A model generated the notes under the pieces. The model saw nothing but the letters and a program-made list of their open reading frames with translations. It had not been told where the DNA came from and ran no database searches. 64,000 nucleotides of DNA. Source: Apoda limacodes (Eukaryota > Arthropoda > Insecta > Lepidoptera > Limacodidae). A program made the translations under genes and the position numbers. This document shows positions 53,845-64,000 of the stretch, piece by piece (positions within the stretch are counted from its first letter, which is position 1; every line of letters starts with the position of its first letter). The DNA lies in assembly GCA_946406115.1 (NCBI GenBank), contig OX291557.1:19996501-20060500 (forward strand), in the 5' to 3' direction.

Positions 53845-54200
53845 TGTTTTTTAATTATTATTCTGAGCCAGTTAGATGAAAAATATATTACAAAAATATA
53901 TATATAAAATAATCACTGACTCGTATTGTGAAACTTTTTGATCTAGTGGTCAAAATTCAAAACTACAGTCGCCAAATTTAAATAGTGTGAACTTACAACG
54001 ACACTAGCGACCAAACACCGCAAGACAGAAAAGTTAACTGCACTGTCCGTAGGTATAAAATCACCCGTCGATTTTTCTGGGCATAATTTTCCTATACGTA
54101 TATTTAGACTTAAAAAAAGAAGCTTTATATAATGATATTTTTTCTTCTTACAGAGAAACGTCTGTCCGGTCAACTTGTGATCTATAAAAGACATACAACC
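53845..54200. other. Intergenic DNA
   Basis: Nothing recognised up to the small terminal-repeat fragment at 54201-54240. Confidence 0.4.
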
Positions 54201-54242
54201 GAATTAAGAAACTCCTCCTTCTTTGAAGTCGGTTAAAAACAA
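54190..54242 (+). repeat. End of small terminal-repeat element
   Basis: GAATTAAGAAACTCCTCCTT and CTTTGAAGTCGGTTAAAAAC match the right end at 34955-34998. Confidence 0.55.
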
Positions 54243-56239
54243 AAGTAATCTGTCAGCCGCCTGCCAGCATCACTCTCAAATACTTTTTTAATTCAGTTTA
54301 TGAAACAATTCGTTTTTTTTTTTAATTGACTTTAATGTAATATCAGCTGGCTCAAAGGATTTCCTCCAAATGGTCACATATTAGTTTGGTAAAAATCTGA
54401 TACCGAAAACAAAAATTAGATAAGATAATCTGTGGTTTTAAGATTTGTTTAACTATTTACATAGACGTTTCACCTAAAGAAATTTCGTCAGTAGGAAAGC
54501 TGTTAAATTAAACTTGAAATAACCTTTAAAAAGAACAAAATAGAATCAATAGCATACATTAAGCTCTGTAGGTATTCATAAAGTCAAGTGCCAACATTTT
54601 GCACCAACCTAATCTTACCGTTGTGTGCCTAACAAAATAATTTTATTCGCTTACATTCAAAATAAAACTTTTTATAGATTTATCTTATAGGCTGATGCTA
54701 GCTAATACACTTATGTAGGTAGGTAGGTACTTAAAAGGACAAAACAACAATTTAGGTTGAACGTGATCTTTGCAATTTGCAACGTGTTATAACTAAACAC
54801 AAACAAGTTCAAAGTAAAAACATCAACACGTCGACTTTTCACGTTGCGCTACGTGTCCACGATTACATAACCAACAAAGGTACACACAAGTCAATAGAGT
54901 CAAAAATATAACTTATTACTTGAACGAAAAGGTTTATTCTGAAAGCATTACTATGATTGTGTTCTGCGGATTACAGAGTGGCGGAATTGCGACAAGAGCC
55001 ATAACTAGGCAACGCGGTTATGCCAATCATAACAATGGCTTTGGCGCAGTAACCAAGGGGTCTCGCGTTTCTACTTTTACATAAGTTACAGTGTAATATG
55101 TTATTTTTGCTTGCGGCTTTAAAACCGAGTTCTGCCTTCATAACACTGAACACGATTTATCTTAAATAACTACGTTTAATTTTTCAGGGAATCCTGAGTC
55201 AAAAGCAGGTATATCCTTAATTTAAAACAAATTCATTTAAGTACCTAATTTTAATTATAACTACCTATATAAAAGCAAAAGTCTGTCTGTTTCCTTCACA
55301 TTATAACGAAGCATTCAATTTGATTTTTTGCACTAATTTGTTAAAAGGATAACAGATAACCAGGATATTATTTACCCCGATCGAATGTTCGCTGGGTTGC
55401 ATCGGGGCGGAACCGCCTTATAGGTAACTGAATTAAAATAGTCAAACCTCTTGTGAGCCCCTTTACAGATCGCGTCATAAACAACCTTAGTTTTAAATTA
55501 CAAGACAATTATGTATGATTTTTTATCGTACACCTAGTATATTTGGCCTGCTAAACACGACAGACCAGCAACTAGTTGCTGGCCGCTGCTCGCAGGTTTT
55601 TGGCCAGTGGGTAAAGTAATTTCGATTTAATTATCACGAATATGGGTTTTTACATTTCCAAGCTTGTTTACATAAAAGAATATTCACCAGTTCCGAAATC
55701 AGATGTAAAAGTAGATATTTACAGTTTTCAGAACTGTATACCTGCAGTCAACTGCACAAGTGCACGTTCATTGCTTTTTACACACGTTGATAAATGTGCT
55801 TTAATCTGAATATGGAAATATCTAAATTTCGGATTACTACTAAAATTAATTAACCACCTGCCTTTAAATTTACCTGATACCACAGTTAAATGGCACCTCA
55901 TCAAACTTCGCATATGCGCAAACAAGAACGAACTCCCTGATAGAACCACCTCGACAGCACAGATCAATTTATAATCACCTTTTTTTTTTCATTTAATTCA
56001 TTTATTTCAGGAAAAAACACCCGTATTTAGCGATATCAGCATTGGAGAAAAAAATGTTAATGCTTCGATAGTAAGGAAAGAATACTATAAATAATCACAC
56101 ATTAAAAAAATAAAGATATTTGAATACATTAATTCATAAATTAAATAGTCAAATTAATATGTAAAATTCTGTCCAAATAAAAGTCATACATACAACAAAA
56201 AACGGCAAACAAATAAATATCAGAAATTAAAAATTAGGT
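54243..56239. other. AT-rich intergenic DNA
   Basis: A minus-strand frame at 54971-55153 is compositionally exon-like but unrecognised. 55255-55430 has Helitron-like text (TATATAAAAGCAAAAGTCTG). No gene is supported. Confidence 0.4.
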
Positions 56240-58115
56240 TAAATTGTTACAATCAGTACCTTTTCTGCGGCATCGGTACCAAAACATGTCTGTCAGAACA
56301 ATGTCGGAGGTAAGAACAATCCAGTCTTTCTGCGATCATCGTCAGGATGATATTGGAGCTGGCCCGAACCCTGCGCACCAAGGACGCGCACCGCTTGCGC
56401 ATATTCGTATGGAAGCAGTCGGTGCGTGCGTCTGCAAACATGCACGAGGCGCTGCAGAATGGGGGCAGCCCCAACATGCACTATTGTACAGGACGCAGAA
56501 GTCACTGTATATTTTCTTCGTGTAGTTATCCCACAGGCTGCACGTGTAGAGAGATGTACAGTACCTACGCTTTAAAGAGCATAATCTTCAACGGAACAAC
56601 ATGGAAACCTGCGATCCACTATATTTGCTGTTATCGATAAGGCCCTCCGCTCCCGCTCTATGTTAACATCGTCTTTGAGGCTGGAAGTTACTATATGTCC
56701 TAGGTAATAAAATTGCTTTACCGTGTCTAGAGGAACATTATTAAGAGACACAGATAGTACATTATAGGAATATTTCAGACCAGCGTTAAAAATCATACAT
56801 TTACTTTTTGTAATATTATATTTTAAACCATTGCTACCTGCGTATTCCTCACAAGTTCGCATGAGCTTCCTTAAACCACTAATCGATGCATTCAGCAGCA
56901 CCATGCCGTCAGCATAAATTGTATTGTTGACACAGACTCCGTAAACGTGGGAACCAATATGCTGACTGCTGAGCGCAGCGATCAGCTTGTTCATGTAGAA
57001 GTTGAATAATGTCGGAGATTACAATCCATCCTGTCTTACACCACATTCAAGTTTTTGAGGCTAGGCACGAGGTCAAATGCCTTGAATAAGTCAAGAAAGC
57101 AGGCATACACGGGCGTTTTACGGTCGGTGTAGTATTTGACGGTGTGCTCAAGACACAGTATTGCGCTTTCAGTGGACAGGCGAGGTCGAAACTCAAACTG
57201 ATTGGCATGCAATGTAACACAACTATTTAACCGTGCATTAAGCAAATCGTCAAGAACTTTGACTGTAACAGTAGCCAGAGAAATAGGCCTGTAATTACTT
57301 TTGTCGGCAAGATCATCCGTTTTATTTTTCACGACAGGTACTACAACTGTTCTCAAAAAAACCTCAGGCAGGTAGTAATGACTCACACACAAGGAATAAA
57401 ACATAGCTAAAACTCTACATATATGTAGTCCGGCGTACTGAAAGTGCTCAATGCTGAGTCCTTCGTGGCCTGGGGACTTCCCTCCAGATATTTGCTTTAT
57501 AGCCTTGAGCCACATCTTTTGCGCTAAACGAAGTCCCAACCACTTGACCGTCCCCCGGTGGAGCCAAAGAAGACTTAACAGAAAAATGGCTCTTGAAGAC
57601 ATAAGCAATGTTCACTCCATCGACGCTCAGTGGGATCCAGATCGTACGATTGTTGTACAGGTACCCTTCCAGAAACCGCGAAACTCTTGAGTGTTTTCCC
57701 TCCTGCCGTTCCCTCTAACTAACTTACCACTGCAGCGTCTCGAAGGGCGACTACTATGTCGGAATAAAGCTTGTCCACAACACGCCTGTGGTCACAGTCA
57801 CTACAAAAACTATCTGGACAATTGACGAATTCCGCAGAAAAGTCAAGTTTACCCTCTTACGACAGTCCTGGGTGTACCTAGCCACTTGCTCATCCCTTCT
57901 ATCACCCCATTTACATCTTAATTCAATTTTTTTATTTTGGGCGAGACTTTAGGCGTAAGAAATTTTAGGTTACATAGAACAACAAGTGGGTAGTGATCAG
58001 ACCAATGAGTGTTATAAATAATAATAATAATATTAAATAAATATTTTTGGACAGTACACACAGCGCTGTCTGGCGCCAAAGTACTCGTAAACAAAGCCTG
58101 TGTTATGGACACCAG
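56240..58115 (-). mobile_element. Second copy of the 31160-34068 LINE family, degenerate
   Basis: Minus-strand order: end of endonuclease (WSDHYPLVVLCNL, near 57990), RT (57608-57036: GGKSPGHEGLSIEHFQYAG, YRPISLATVTVKVLDDLL, FRPRLSTESAI and VYACFLDLFKAFDLV, the palm A motif with its Asp), a gap, NNTIYADGMVLL (near 56920), FYYLGHIVTS and DVNIERERRALSI, then RKRCASLVRRVRASSNIILT and MIAERLDC (56390-56300). The catalytic YADD has become YADG and several frames are broken. Compared with the first copy it keeps more of palm A. Confidence 0.88.
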
Positions 58116-58149
58116 ATAACGGATACAAATTCATTAATATTACTTTTTT

Positions 58150-58325
58150 TTGTAAATACATACATATCATACATATCTATGTATGATTTATGAGTCTGGG
58201 TGTAAATACACCCAGACTCGAGACAAACACAAGACATAAATGTTTGTCCAGTGCGGGAATCAAACCAACACCCTCTGCACAGCAGCTGGTGACACTACCA
58301 ACTAGGCTGCGAGGGAGGTCTATAT
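58150..58325 (-). mobile_element. tRNA-derived SINE with hairpin body
   Basis: The minus strand has an A-box CAGCCTAGTTGG (58309-58298) and, about 31 nt on, a B-box GGTTTGATTCC (58266-58256), the split Pol III promoter of tRNA-derived SINEs. A perfect 12 bp stem hairpin (GAGTCTGGGTGT/ACACCCAGACTC, 58192-58219) and an A-rich end (58144-58150) follow. No cloverleaf is preserved. Confidence 0.65.
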
Positions 58326-58560
58326 AGGTATATGATGCGATTTCCCGGCCACAGAATAACACCATTTCGCAGTTCGGGTGCTTCCTTTTTTGTACATAAA
58401 CCAAATCCAGATAAAACTAGGTGTAGAAGCAGCAGGAAAGCAAAATAAAGATTTTATTGCAAGTCAACCGAGTTGCGCAATGTCCAGTATACCTTAGTTT
58501 CTAGTCCTGACTCATTTAAAGGAACCCCTAAGGAGTTAAATCAGGGGTTGGGAGTTTGTA
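58326..58560. other. Short unassigned stretch
   Basis: Nothing recognised. Confidence 0.3.
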
Positions 58561-59640
58561 TGAAAATCCCCTTATATTCAGGGTTCTGTACCCAAAGGGT
58601 GCCAACGAAAGCCTACTTTTATTAAGCGTACTATATACGCTGTATCTGTTTGTATCTTTTAGACCGAAATAGGTACAAGCCTGAAATTTTCACAGAATAT
58701 GTGTTAAAATGGCGGTATTTCTGACAAATAATAAAAAAAACAATGTGTAGAAATTTAAAGGGGTTTCCATACAAGGGCCATGTTTTTGTAGTTTTGGTTC
58801 TATCGTAAAATCGGTAATAGGTACCTATAAAAAAAAATTTTTTTTACAAAATAATGTAGTAGTTTCCGTTATATTGTAGGTGAGGAATAAAAAAGGATTT
58901 TGAATAATTCATCCCTAAGGCGGTATAGTGCGGTTGATAGTGTGTATGGAAATACGTCAGTTTTGAACCTAAATGCATAAAAATTGGTATTTGAGATTTA
59001 AGTCATTCATCGTTTTTGGAAAATCATTCCGTAGAGGTCAAAATAATTAAGATTAAGATTTGCAAGAGAATTCCTAAATTTTTGTACAAATACATAATAT
59101 ACAGTTAGAGGCTTTTTTTCTTAAAAGTCTAGGCAAGTGTTTTGCAGTTTTTTGGAAAATCATCCCCTAGAGCGTAAAATGGGAGAGGAAAATTTTTAAG
59201 AGAATCCCGATTCTTTTGTGGGTAGAGAATTTTGCGCAGAGGTTTTTGTTACAACTGTTTAAAGTTTTTTTTTTCTCAAAGACCAAACATGTGTTTTACC
59301 GTTTCTGCAGAATCATGAGGTGTACCGAGTTTTGGCGCAGGAATAGCTGGAATGTCTTCATAGGATATAAAATACTTTTTGTCCCGATCAAGAGTTCCCA
59401 GGGGAATATATGTTTTGTGGTGTACTTTTCGTAACAATTCAAGCAATTGGCTTTACTAGTGGGAACGAGATAGGTTTAGAAACAAAGACAAATAACACTT
59501 TTATATACATCGTAAGTTCCCACAAGAATAGGTTTTTCCAGTATAACCGTGGGATTTGACTAGTGGATAATATATATCTTTCAAACTACATACTCATACG
59601 CGTTATTGTGTTCGCCAGAAGCTTCAACTTAGTAAGAACT
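58561..59640 (+). repeat. Composite of old dispersed repeats
   Basis: 58578-58690 carries GGGTTCTGTACCCAAAGGGT and TATCTTTTAGACCGAAATAG, a diverged member of the 59645-60080 family (the second word also occurs, inverted, at 49015-49040). Further on, phrases such as TGGAAAATCATTCCGTAGAG (59019) and TGGAAAATCATCCCCTAGAG (59152) indicate an internal tandem duplication of about 135 bp. No coding signal is accepted (frame 59216-59434 has no domain). Confidence 0.5.
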
Positions 59641-59644
59641 TAGT

Positions 59645-60082
59645 AAAATCGGCCAAGTGCGAGTCGGACTCGCACTCGTACCATTATCTATAAAAACGGA
59701 AAAAAAATCACTATTGTACGTTTGTATGGAAGCTCCCCTTAAATATTTGTTTTATTTTAATTTAATTATTTATTTTTAAAGTGACTATATAACTAAATAT
59801 TCTGTAAATATTTTAAGCGTCTCTATTGCCGTTATGAATACCGAGCAAAAAAGATGCAAAAAAATCACGTTTGTTGTATCGGAGACCCTTAAATATTTTT
59901 TTTTATTCTGTTTTTTAGTATTTGTTGGTATAGCGGCAACAGAAATACATCTTCTGTGAAAATTTCAACTCTCTAACTATCACGGTTACGGAGATACAGT
60001 CTGGTGACGGACGGACGGACGGACAGCGGAGTCTTAGTAAAAGGGTTCCGCTAATTACCCTTTGGGTACGGAACCCTAAAAC
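59645..60082 (-). repeat. Full copy of the GGTTCCGTACCCAAAGGGTA dispersed repeat
   Basis: From GGCCAAGTGCGAGTCGGACT (59651) to ACCCTTTGGGTACGGAACCC (60057-60076). It contains the same blocks as 38038-38300 and a (GGAC)n stretch (60008-60022). The uninterrupted copy shows what the element at 38038/39828 looked like before insertion of the 5S-bearing element. Confidence 0.8.
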
Positions 60083-61961
60083 TTACCCGCACCAAGGCCC
60101 ACACTAAGTACTTCGGGCTTACCATGGTGTGTGAAACGGAGTAGGTGTAATACGACACGACAAGGATCTAATTAATTATTAAGTGTAAAATTTATCAAAG
60201 AGCAGAAAATATTCATATCTTTAAGTGCTGACTAAATTTTCTCGAATTACCTTTATCTATATGTATGGAAGCCGGAAAGCAGTGCATGTTTTTGTTGCAA
60301 GGGTTATCAGTGACTCGTAGGGTTCCAGGTTTGTAATAAATATTAAAAAGTTATTATTTTATAATCCCTCTAACAATAAAATCTTATCATATATCTACAT
60401 ATAGAAATAATTTTATATTTCTTGTAGGGGTATATAAAATTGTGTGATAATGATATATCAGTTTATATCATTATATTTATATTTACTATAGTAAAGACGA
60501 TGTCGGGAAGGTAAATGATTAGTCGACGACCGCTTTACATATTGGTGATGAATACACTAAACATGCTGCAACTGTGTTGATTTATATGAATCAATAACAT
60601 GCGTGTCTAATACGTCTGTTTTTGGCAACAGATATATTAAAATAAATAGCTTTATATTAGTGAAAGATTTTTTCAAAACGGTTCAGTAGTTGCAGAGATT
60701 AACCCTACATAAAAACAAACAAACAAATCACACATCTTTAGAAAATGAGTAGGTTATACCTAAGAGTAAAGATAAAGCTCTTTATATTACTATATATTTA
60801 TATCGAGACATGTTTCACTATGATATATATTGTGTAATTTTGAATTCCATGTGCATGTCACCAAATTAAACACGTTTTATCTAAGTTATTTCTTGCAAGT
60901 ACGTTTTTTGGTTACCTCATAATAAAAATATAATATAACCCTAAAAAAAATAACCACGTAAAAAAACCCTTCAATCCAAATGACAACCCTACTAAACGTC
61001 AATCTAGTTAACCTTTCACGATATCGACACTCGCCTCGTACTTGTCGTGCATTATTTATTAACTACAACACTACTCGTACTTTTCACTTTAGCCAAAGGT
61101 TAAACTTTCAAATAGTCTATATCCAGTCTGTAATCAATACCATAACTAAGTAACTAATGTAAAAATCTGTCTGTTTGACTGTCTATTTGTTGCTATACCA
61201 TCCTCCTCTTAGGTAGTCGTTTTGGCTTAGAGGCACATTGTATCTGGAAATTAATGATTGTGTTTGAAAAACTTTGAAAGATTGTAAGTCTGTTTGTTTG
61301 TCATATATAATTAAGCTGAAATTTTTCACATAGACTACTTTTTACCCCGTAGAATTCAAAAGTTCCTGCAGGATTTACTATAACCAAATTCCACGTGGAT
61401 GAACATAGCTAAAATTAAGAAACTACTAACTACAGAAGCGCGGAATTATTGATTCCGAACTCACACCTCCGTAATACTAACGCACAGAAAAGTGTATAGT
61501 ACCCGTATAAATTTATAAAGAGTCCGGTTAAGAAGAGTGAATTCTAAAGCTAAACATGCACGGTTAAATATTTAGTTAGTATAAAGGGCAATACTGAATA
61601 AATTTCCCAAGGGATAACCGCTCGGCTCCTATATCCGCAAGTTGGATTGAAATAGTAAGTTATAAAATGTATTTATATGTAAGAACTATTTGTATATATT
61701 TCCAACAGGAGTCTAAGTATATACTGCAATACAATTGAAACTTGCCAAAAAAATGTAAAAAACTTGTAAAACAAAATTTGTAAAACGACTCACTACCAAT
61801 CTCAATTCATTTGTTTTTATCCCCTGTCCAATCCTAACTTACTGGTTACATGTAGTTCGTCAGAAACTGGCAATGGGGCCATTGGAGTATATTATTCTGT
61901 CCAGCTCTTTCTTTCTGCCGCTTATTACTTTAAAGCTGGTAATTAATGAGGTATGGAAATT
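60083..61961. other. AT-rich DNA with Helitron-like scraps
   Basis: Helitron-type internal phrases occur at 60655-60745 (TTTTTCAAAACGGTTCAGTA) and 61160-61440. No ends, no gene. Confidence 0.4.
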
Positions 61962-62075
61962 TTTTATTTTTTTATACAACTAAGGTATCAAACAAGCACA
62001 CGGTCCGCCTGATGGTAAGTGGTCACCGTGGCCTATGGACGCTCGCAACAGCAGGGGTATCACTCACATTTATAA
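61962..62075 (-). mobile_element. LINE 3' end fragment
   Basis: The complement reads GTGATACCCCTGCTGTTGCG, GCCTATGG-type text in reverse order, CCATCAGGCGGACCGTGTGC and a degenerate GATACCTTAGTTGTATAAAA end. Same family as 16865-17210. Confidence 0.75.
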
Positions 62076-62079
62076 AACT

Positions 62080-62165
62080 ACCTTAGTCCAGATACACTGC
62101 TTGTGGCTATAGGCTCACCCCCTGTCTCACAGGACTAAATTGGTTTGTGAAACGCGGCTGTCCCC
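62080..62165 (-). repeat. Dispersed repeat (GACAGGGGGTGAGCC family)
   Basis: Complement of TTAGTCCAGATACACTGC...GGCTCACCCCCTGTC, matching 15555-15640. It directly abuts the LINE fragment. Confidence 0.65.
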
Positions 62166-62400
62166 CGCATCAGGGGGTCGGTGGGTGTCCAGCCACTGGT
62201 TACTCTCTGGTTGAACACCGTGGAGATATACTTACATATTATATATATGTTTTTTATTTAAAATTAAGTAATAATCTGTATAGTTATATGATAATTTATT
62301 TTCTATGCTTTACGATCTGCATATAGCCGCCAGATTTACGGGCTAATTTAACCAGATGACTGCTACATATATAACAAGTTTAAAAGGAACTTATAAAATG
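62166..62400. other. Intergenic DNA
   Basis: Nothing recognised. Confidence 0.3.
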
Positions 62401-64000
62401 TATGAATGAATGAATGAATGAATTTTCTTTATTGCACAATTTAATAGAAATACAATAGAAAACTAGATTAAAAAAAAAAGTACAAATAGGCGACCTTATC
62501 GCTAAAAAGCGATATCTACCAGGCAAACCTTTGGTTAGAGGAAATTACAAACAGAAGTAGGTGGTGCAGTAACGAAAGAATTAAGTTGAAATCAGAATAA
62601 ACATAGACACATAATATATAATATATACAATAAACAAGTATTTTACATGTATACACAATATATCATATATATTTTAACATAAATATAATAAATAAATAAA
62701 CAAAATATATATAAACATATACATACACATAATAACAAACACAATATAAGACAATTTTAACCAGAACCAATTGCACTGTGAGTTTGAGATTATTAGATAA
62801 GGTTGTTTAACTTGGTTTTTAAAAACAGCTACAGATTGTGAGCGCCTAATAGTAAGTGGAAGAGTATTCCATAGCTGTATAGCCTGAACTGTGAAAGAAC
62901 GATTATAGAAATTAGTATTGTGAGCTGGTGTTTTCAAAAGTGGACAAGCGAAGTGTGAGTGTAGAAGAGGAAATAAATTGAAATCGTTCTTTCAAATAGT
63001 AAGGAGGATTGAATAGTATGTTATAAAGAAGTGTAAGAGTATGGGTATTCCGGCGAAGTTAAATTAGGAGCCAATTGAACTGAGCACGAAATTGAGAGAC
63101 ATAATCGTATTTGCGTAATCCAAATATAAATCGAATACAGAGATTTTGTAGCCGTTTAGTTTAGATTTTGTAAGTTTATTTAATTGCTCCTCAGTGAGAT
63201 TAATATAACAGGCATCAACATAATCAAGAAAAGGAAGAAGTAAAGAATGTGCAAGTGCAACTTTTGTGGGTATAGGTAACAGATTACGTAACCGCCTCAT
63301 TGAACCGATAAAAGAAAACATTTTACGACTAATTGCTTTTATTTGTGGAGCCCATTATAATGTATTGTCAACAATTTTTCCTAGATTTTTGACGGAGTCA
63401 CAGTAAGGTATAGAGACTCTGTCAAGTTTAAATAAAGGTAATAATTCCAGATTGATATGCGTGATATCATTTTTGGACTGCCAATAATAATAGCTTTCGA
63501 CTTGAGAGGATTGATTTGCAGACCATAAAATGAACTCCAGTGAAGTATTTGGTCATGATCAGCATTAATTTTTTCAATGGCTTTATTGATGTCGTCAATT
63601 GGGGCATGTGTGTAAATTTGGAGATCATCTGCATACAAGTGGAAGAGAGAAGAAAGTTTGTGAGTAACAGTGTTAAAGAAGATGGCAAATAGGAGAGGAG
63701 ACAGCACGCCACCTTGCGGCACACCAGCTGAAGTGGAGCACCAGTCGGAGGATGTATCCTCTAACCGGATGCGTTGCTGGCGCCCATACAAGTAACTGTG
63801 AAACCAGTTAATTACTGTTGGAGATATGTTAAGAGAGCGTAAGATGCCCAGCAATATGTCAAAGTCTACTGTGTTGAAGGCATTACTGAAATCGCTGTAA
63901 CAGCGACACAACTGTAAGTTGTTTATTATCCATGCCGTAACGGATATCATCAGTGATTTTGGTGAGAGCAGTAACCGTACTATGACCAGGGCGAAAACCG
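62401..64000 (-). mobile_element. Non-LTR retrotransposon with (TTCA)n tail, runs off the window
   Basis: Minus-strand order from the window edge: GFRPGHSTVTALTKITDD (64000-63945), then after a one-base shift near 63905 SDFSNAFNTVDFDILL (palm A), STSAGVPQGGVLSPLLFAIF (motif B, 63735), FHLYADDLQIY (catalytic YADD, 63640), the MRRLRNLLPIPTKVALAHSL block (63300) and SFTVQAIQLWNTLP with FKNQV (62890-62810), the C-terminal tail. A 3' UTR of about 270 bp with GCGATAAGGTCGCC follows, and GTGCAATAAAG then (TTCA)n of about five units at 62404-62422. The catalytic residues are intact, but frameshifts break the protein, so the copy is inactive though fairly young. The 5' part lies outside the window. 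Confidence 0.88.

Overview
The window is animal nuclear DNA, most likely from a moth or butterfly. It is AT-rich, genes are sparse and split by introns, and it is packed with Helitron, non-LTR (LINE), foldback and other dispersed repeats of types that I recognise as common in lepidopteran genomes. The best single marker is an intact extramacrochaetae (emc) gene, the insect Id-type helix-loop-helix repressor. The order Lepidoptera is inferred from the gene and repeat types and was not tested by any search. I see no bacterial genes, viral genes or CRISPR arrays.

Layout. 1-18.4 kb is intergenic DNA with diverged tandem repeats (2.65-3.6 kb), a Helitron carrying an inserted short terminal-repeat element (8.2-8.9 kb), a 1.5 kb transposon-like element that carries a 5S rRNA-derived segment (10.0-11.5 kb), a 743 bp foldback element (15.7-16.4 kb), another Helitron, a LINE 3' end with a poly(A) tail, and a perfect 242 bp pentanucleotide array. 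18.5-23.8 kb is emc: a TATA/initiator promoter, a 130-codon first coding exon holding the HLH domain, a 3.6 kb intron with clustered E-boxes, a 14-codon last exon, and a 3' UTR with Brd-box, K-box and Pumilio-type motifs. 23.9-27.4 kb is repeats. A tRNA-Arg(ACG) gene lies on the minus strand at 27.5 kb.

29.25-31.15 kb holds a four-exon THAP-domain gene (205 aa: THAP zinc finger plus coiled coil). Immediately after it is a minus-strand LINE (31.16-34.07 kb) that itself contains a 728 bp Helitron inserted exactly between A and T. At 35.4-35.8 kb on the plus strand is a decayed stretch of P-element/THAP9-type transposase, the part of that protein that would normally follow THAP plus coiled coil. 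The THAP gene and this remnant may therefore be two parts of one P-like gene split by later insertions.

36-64 kb is almost wholly repeats: palindromic elements at 37.0 and 45.9 kb, a second and inverted copy of the 5S-bearing element (38.3-39.8 kb) nested in another dispersed repeat, an internally deleted Helitron that keeps both ends of its Rep/helicase frame (46.7-48.2 kb), several degenerate LINEs (50.9-52.0, 56.2-58.1 and 62.4-64.0 kb), a tRNA-derived SINE (58.2 kb) and further Helitron ends. Only emc, the THAP gene and the tRNA look functional; the rest is a record of mobile-element activity.
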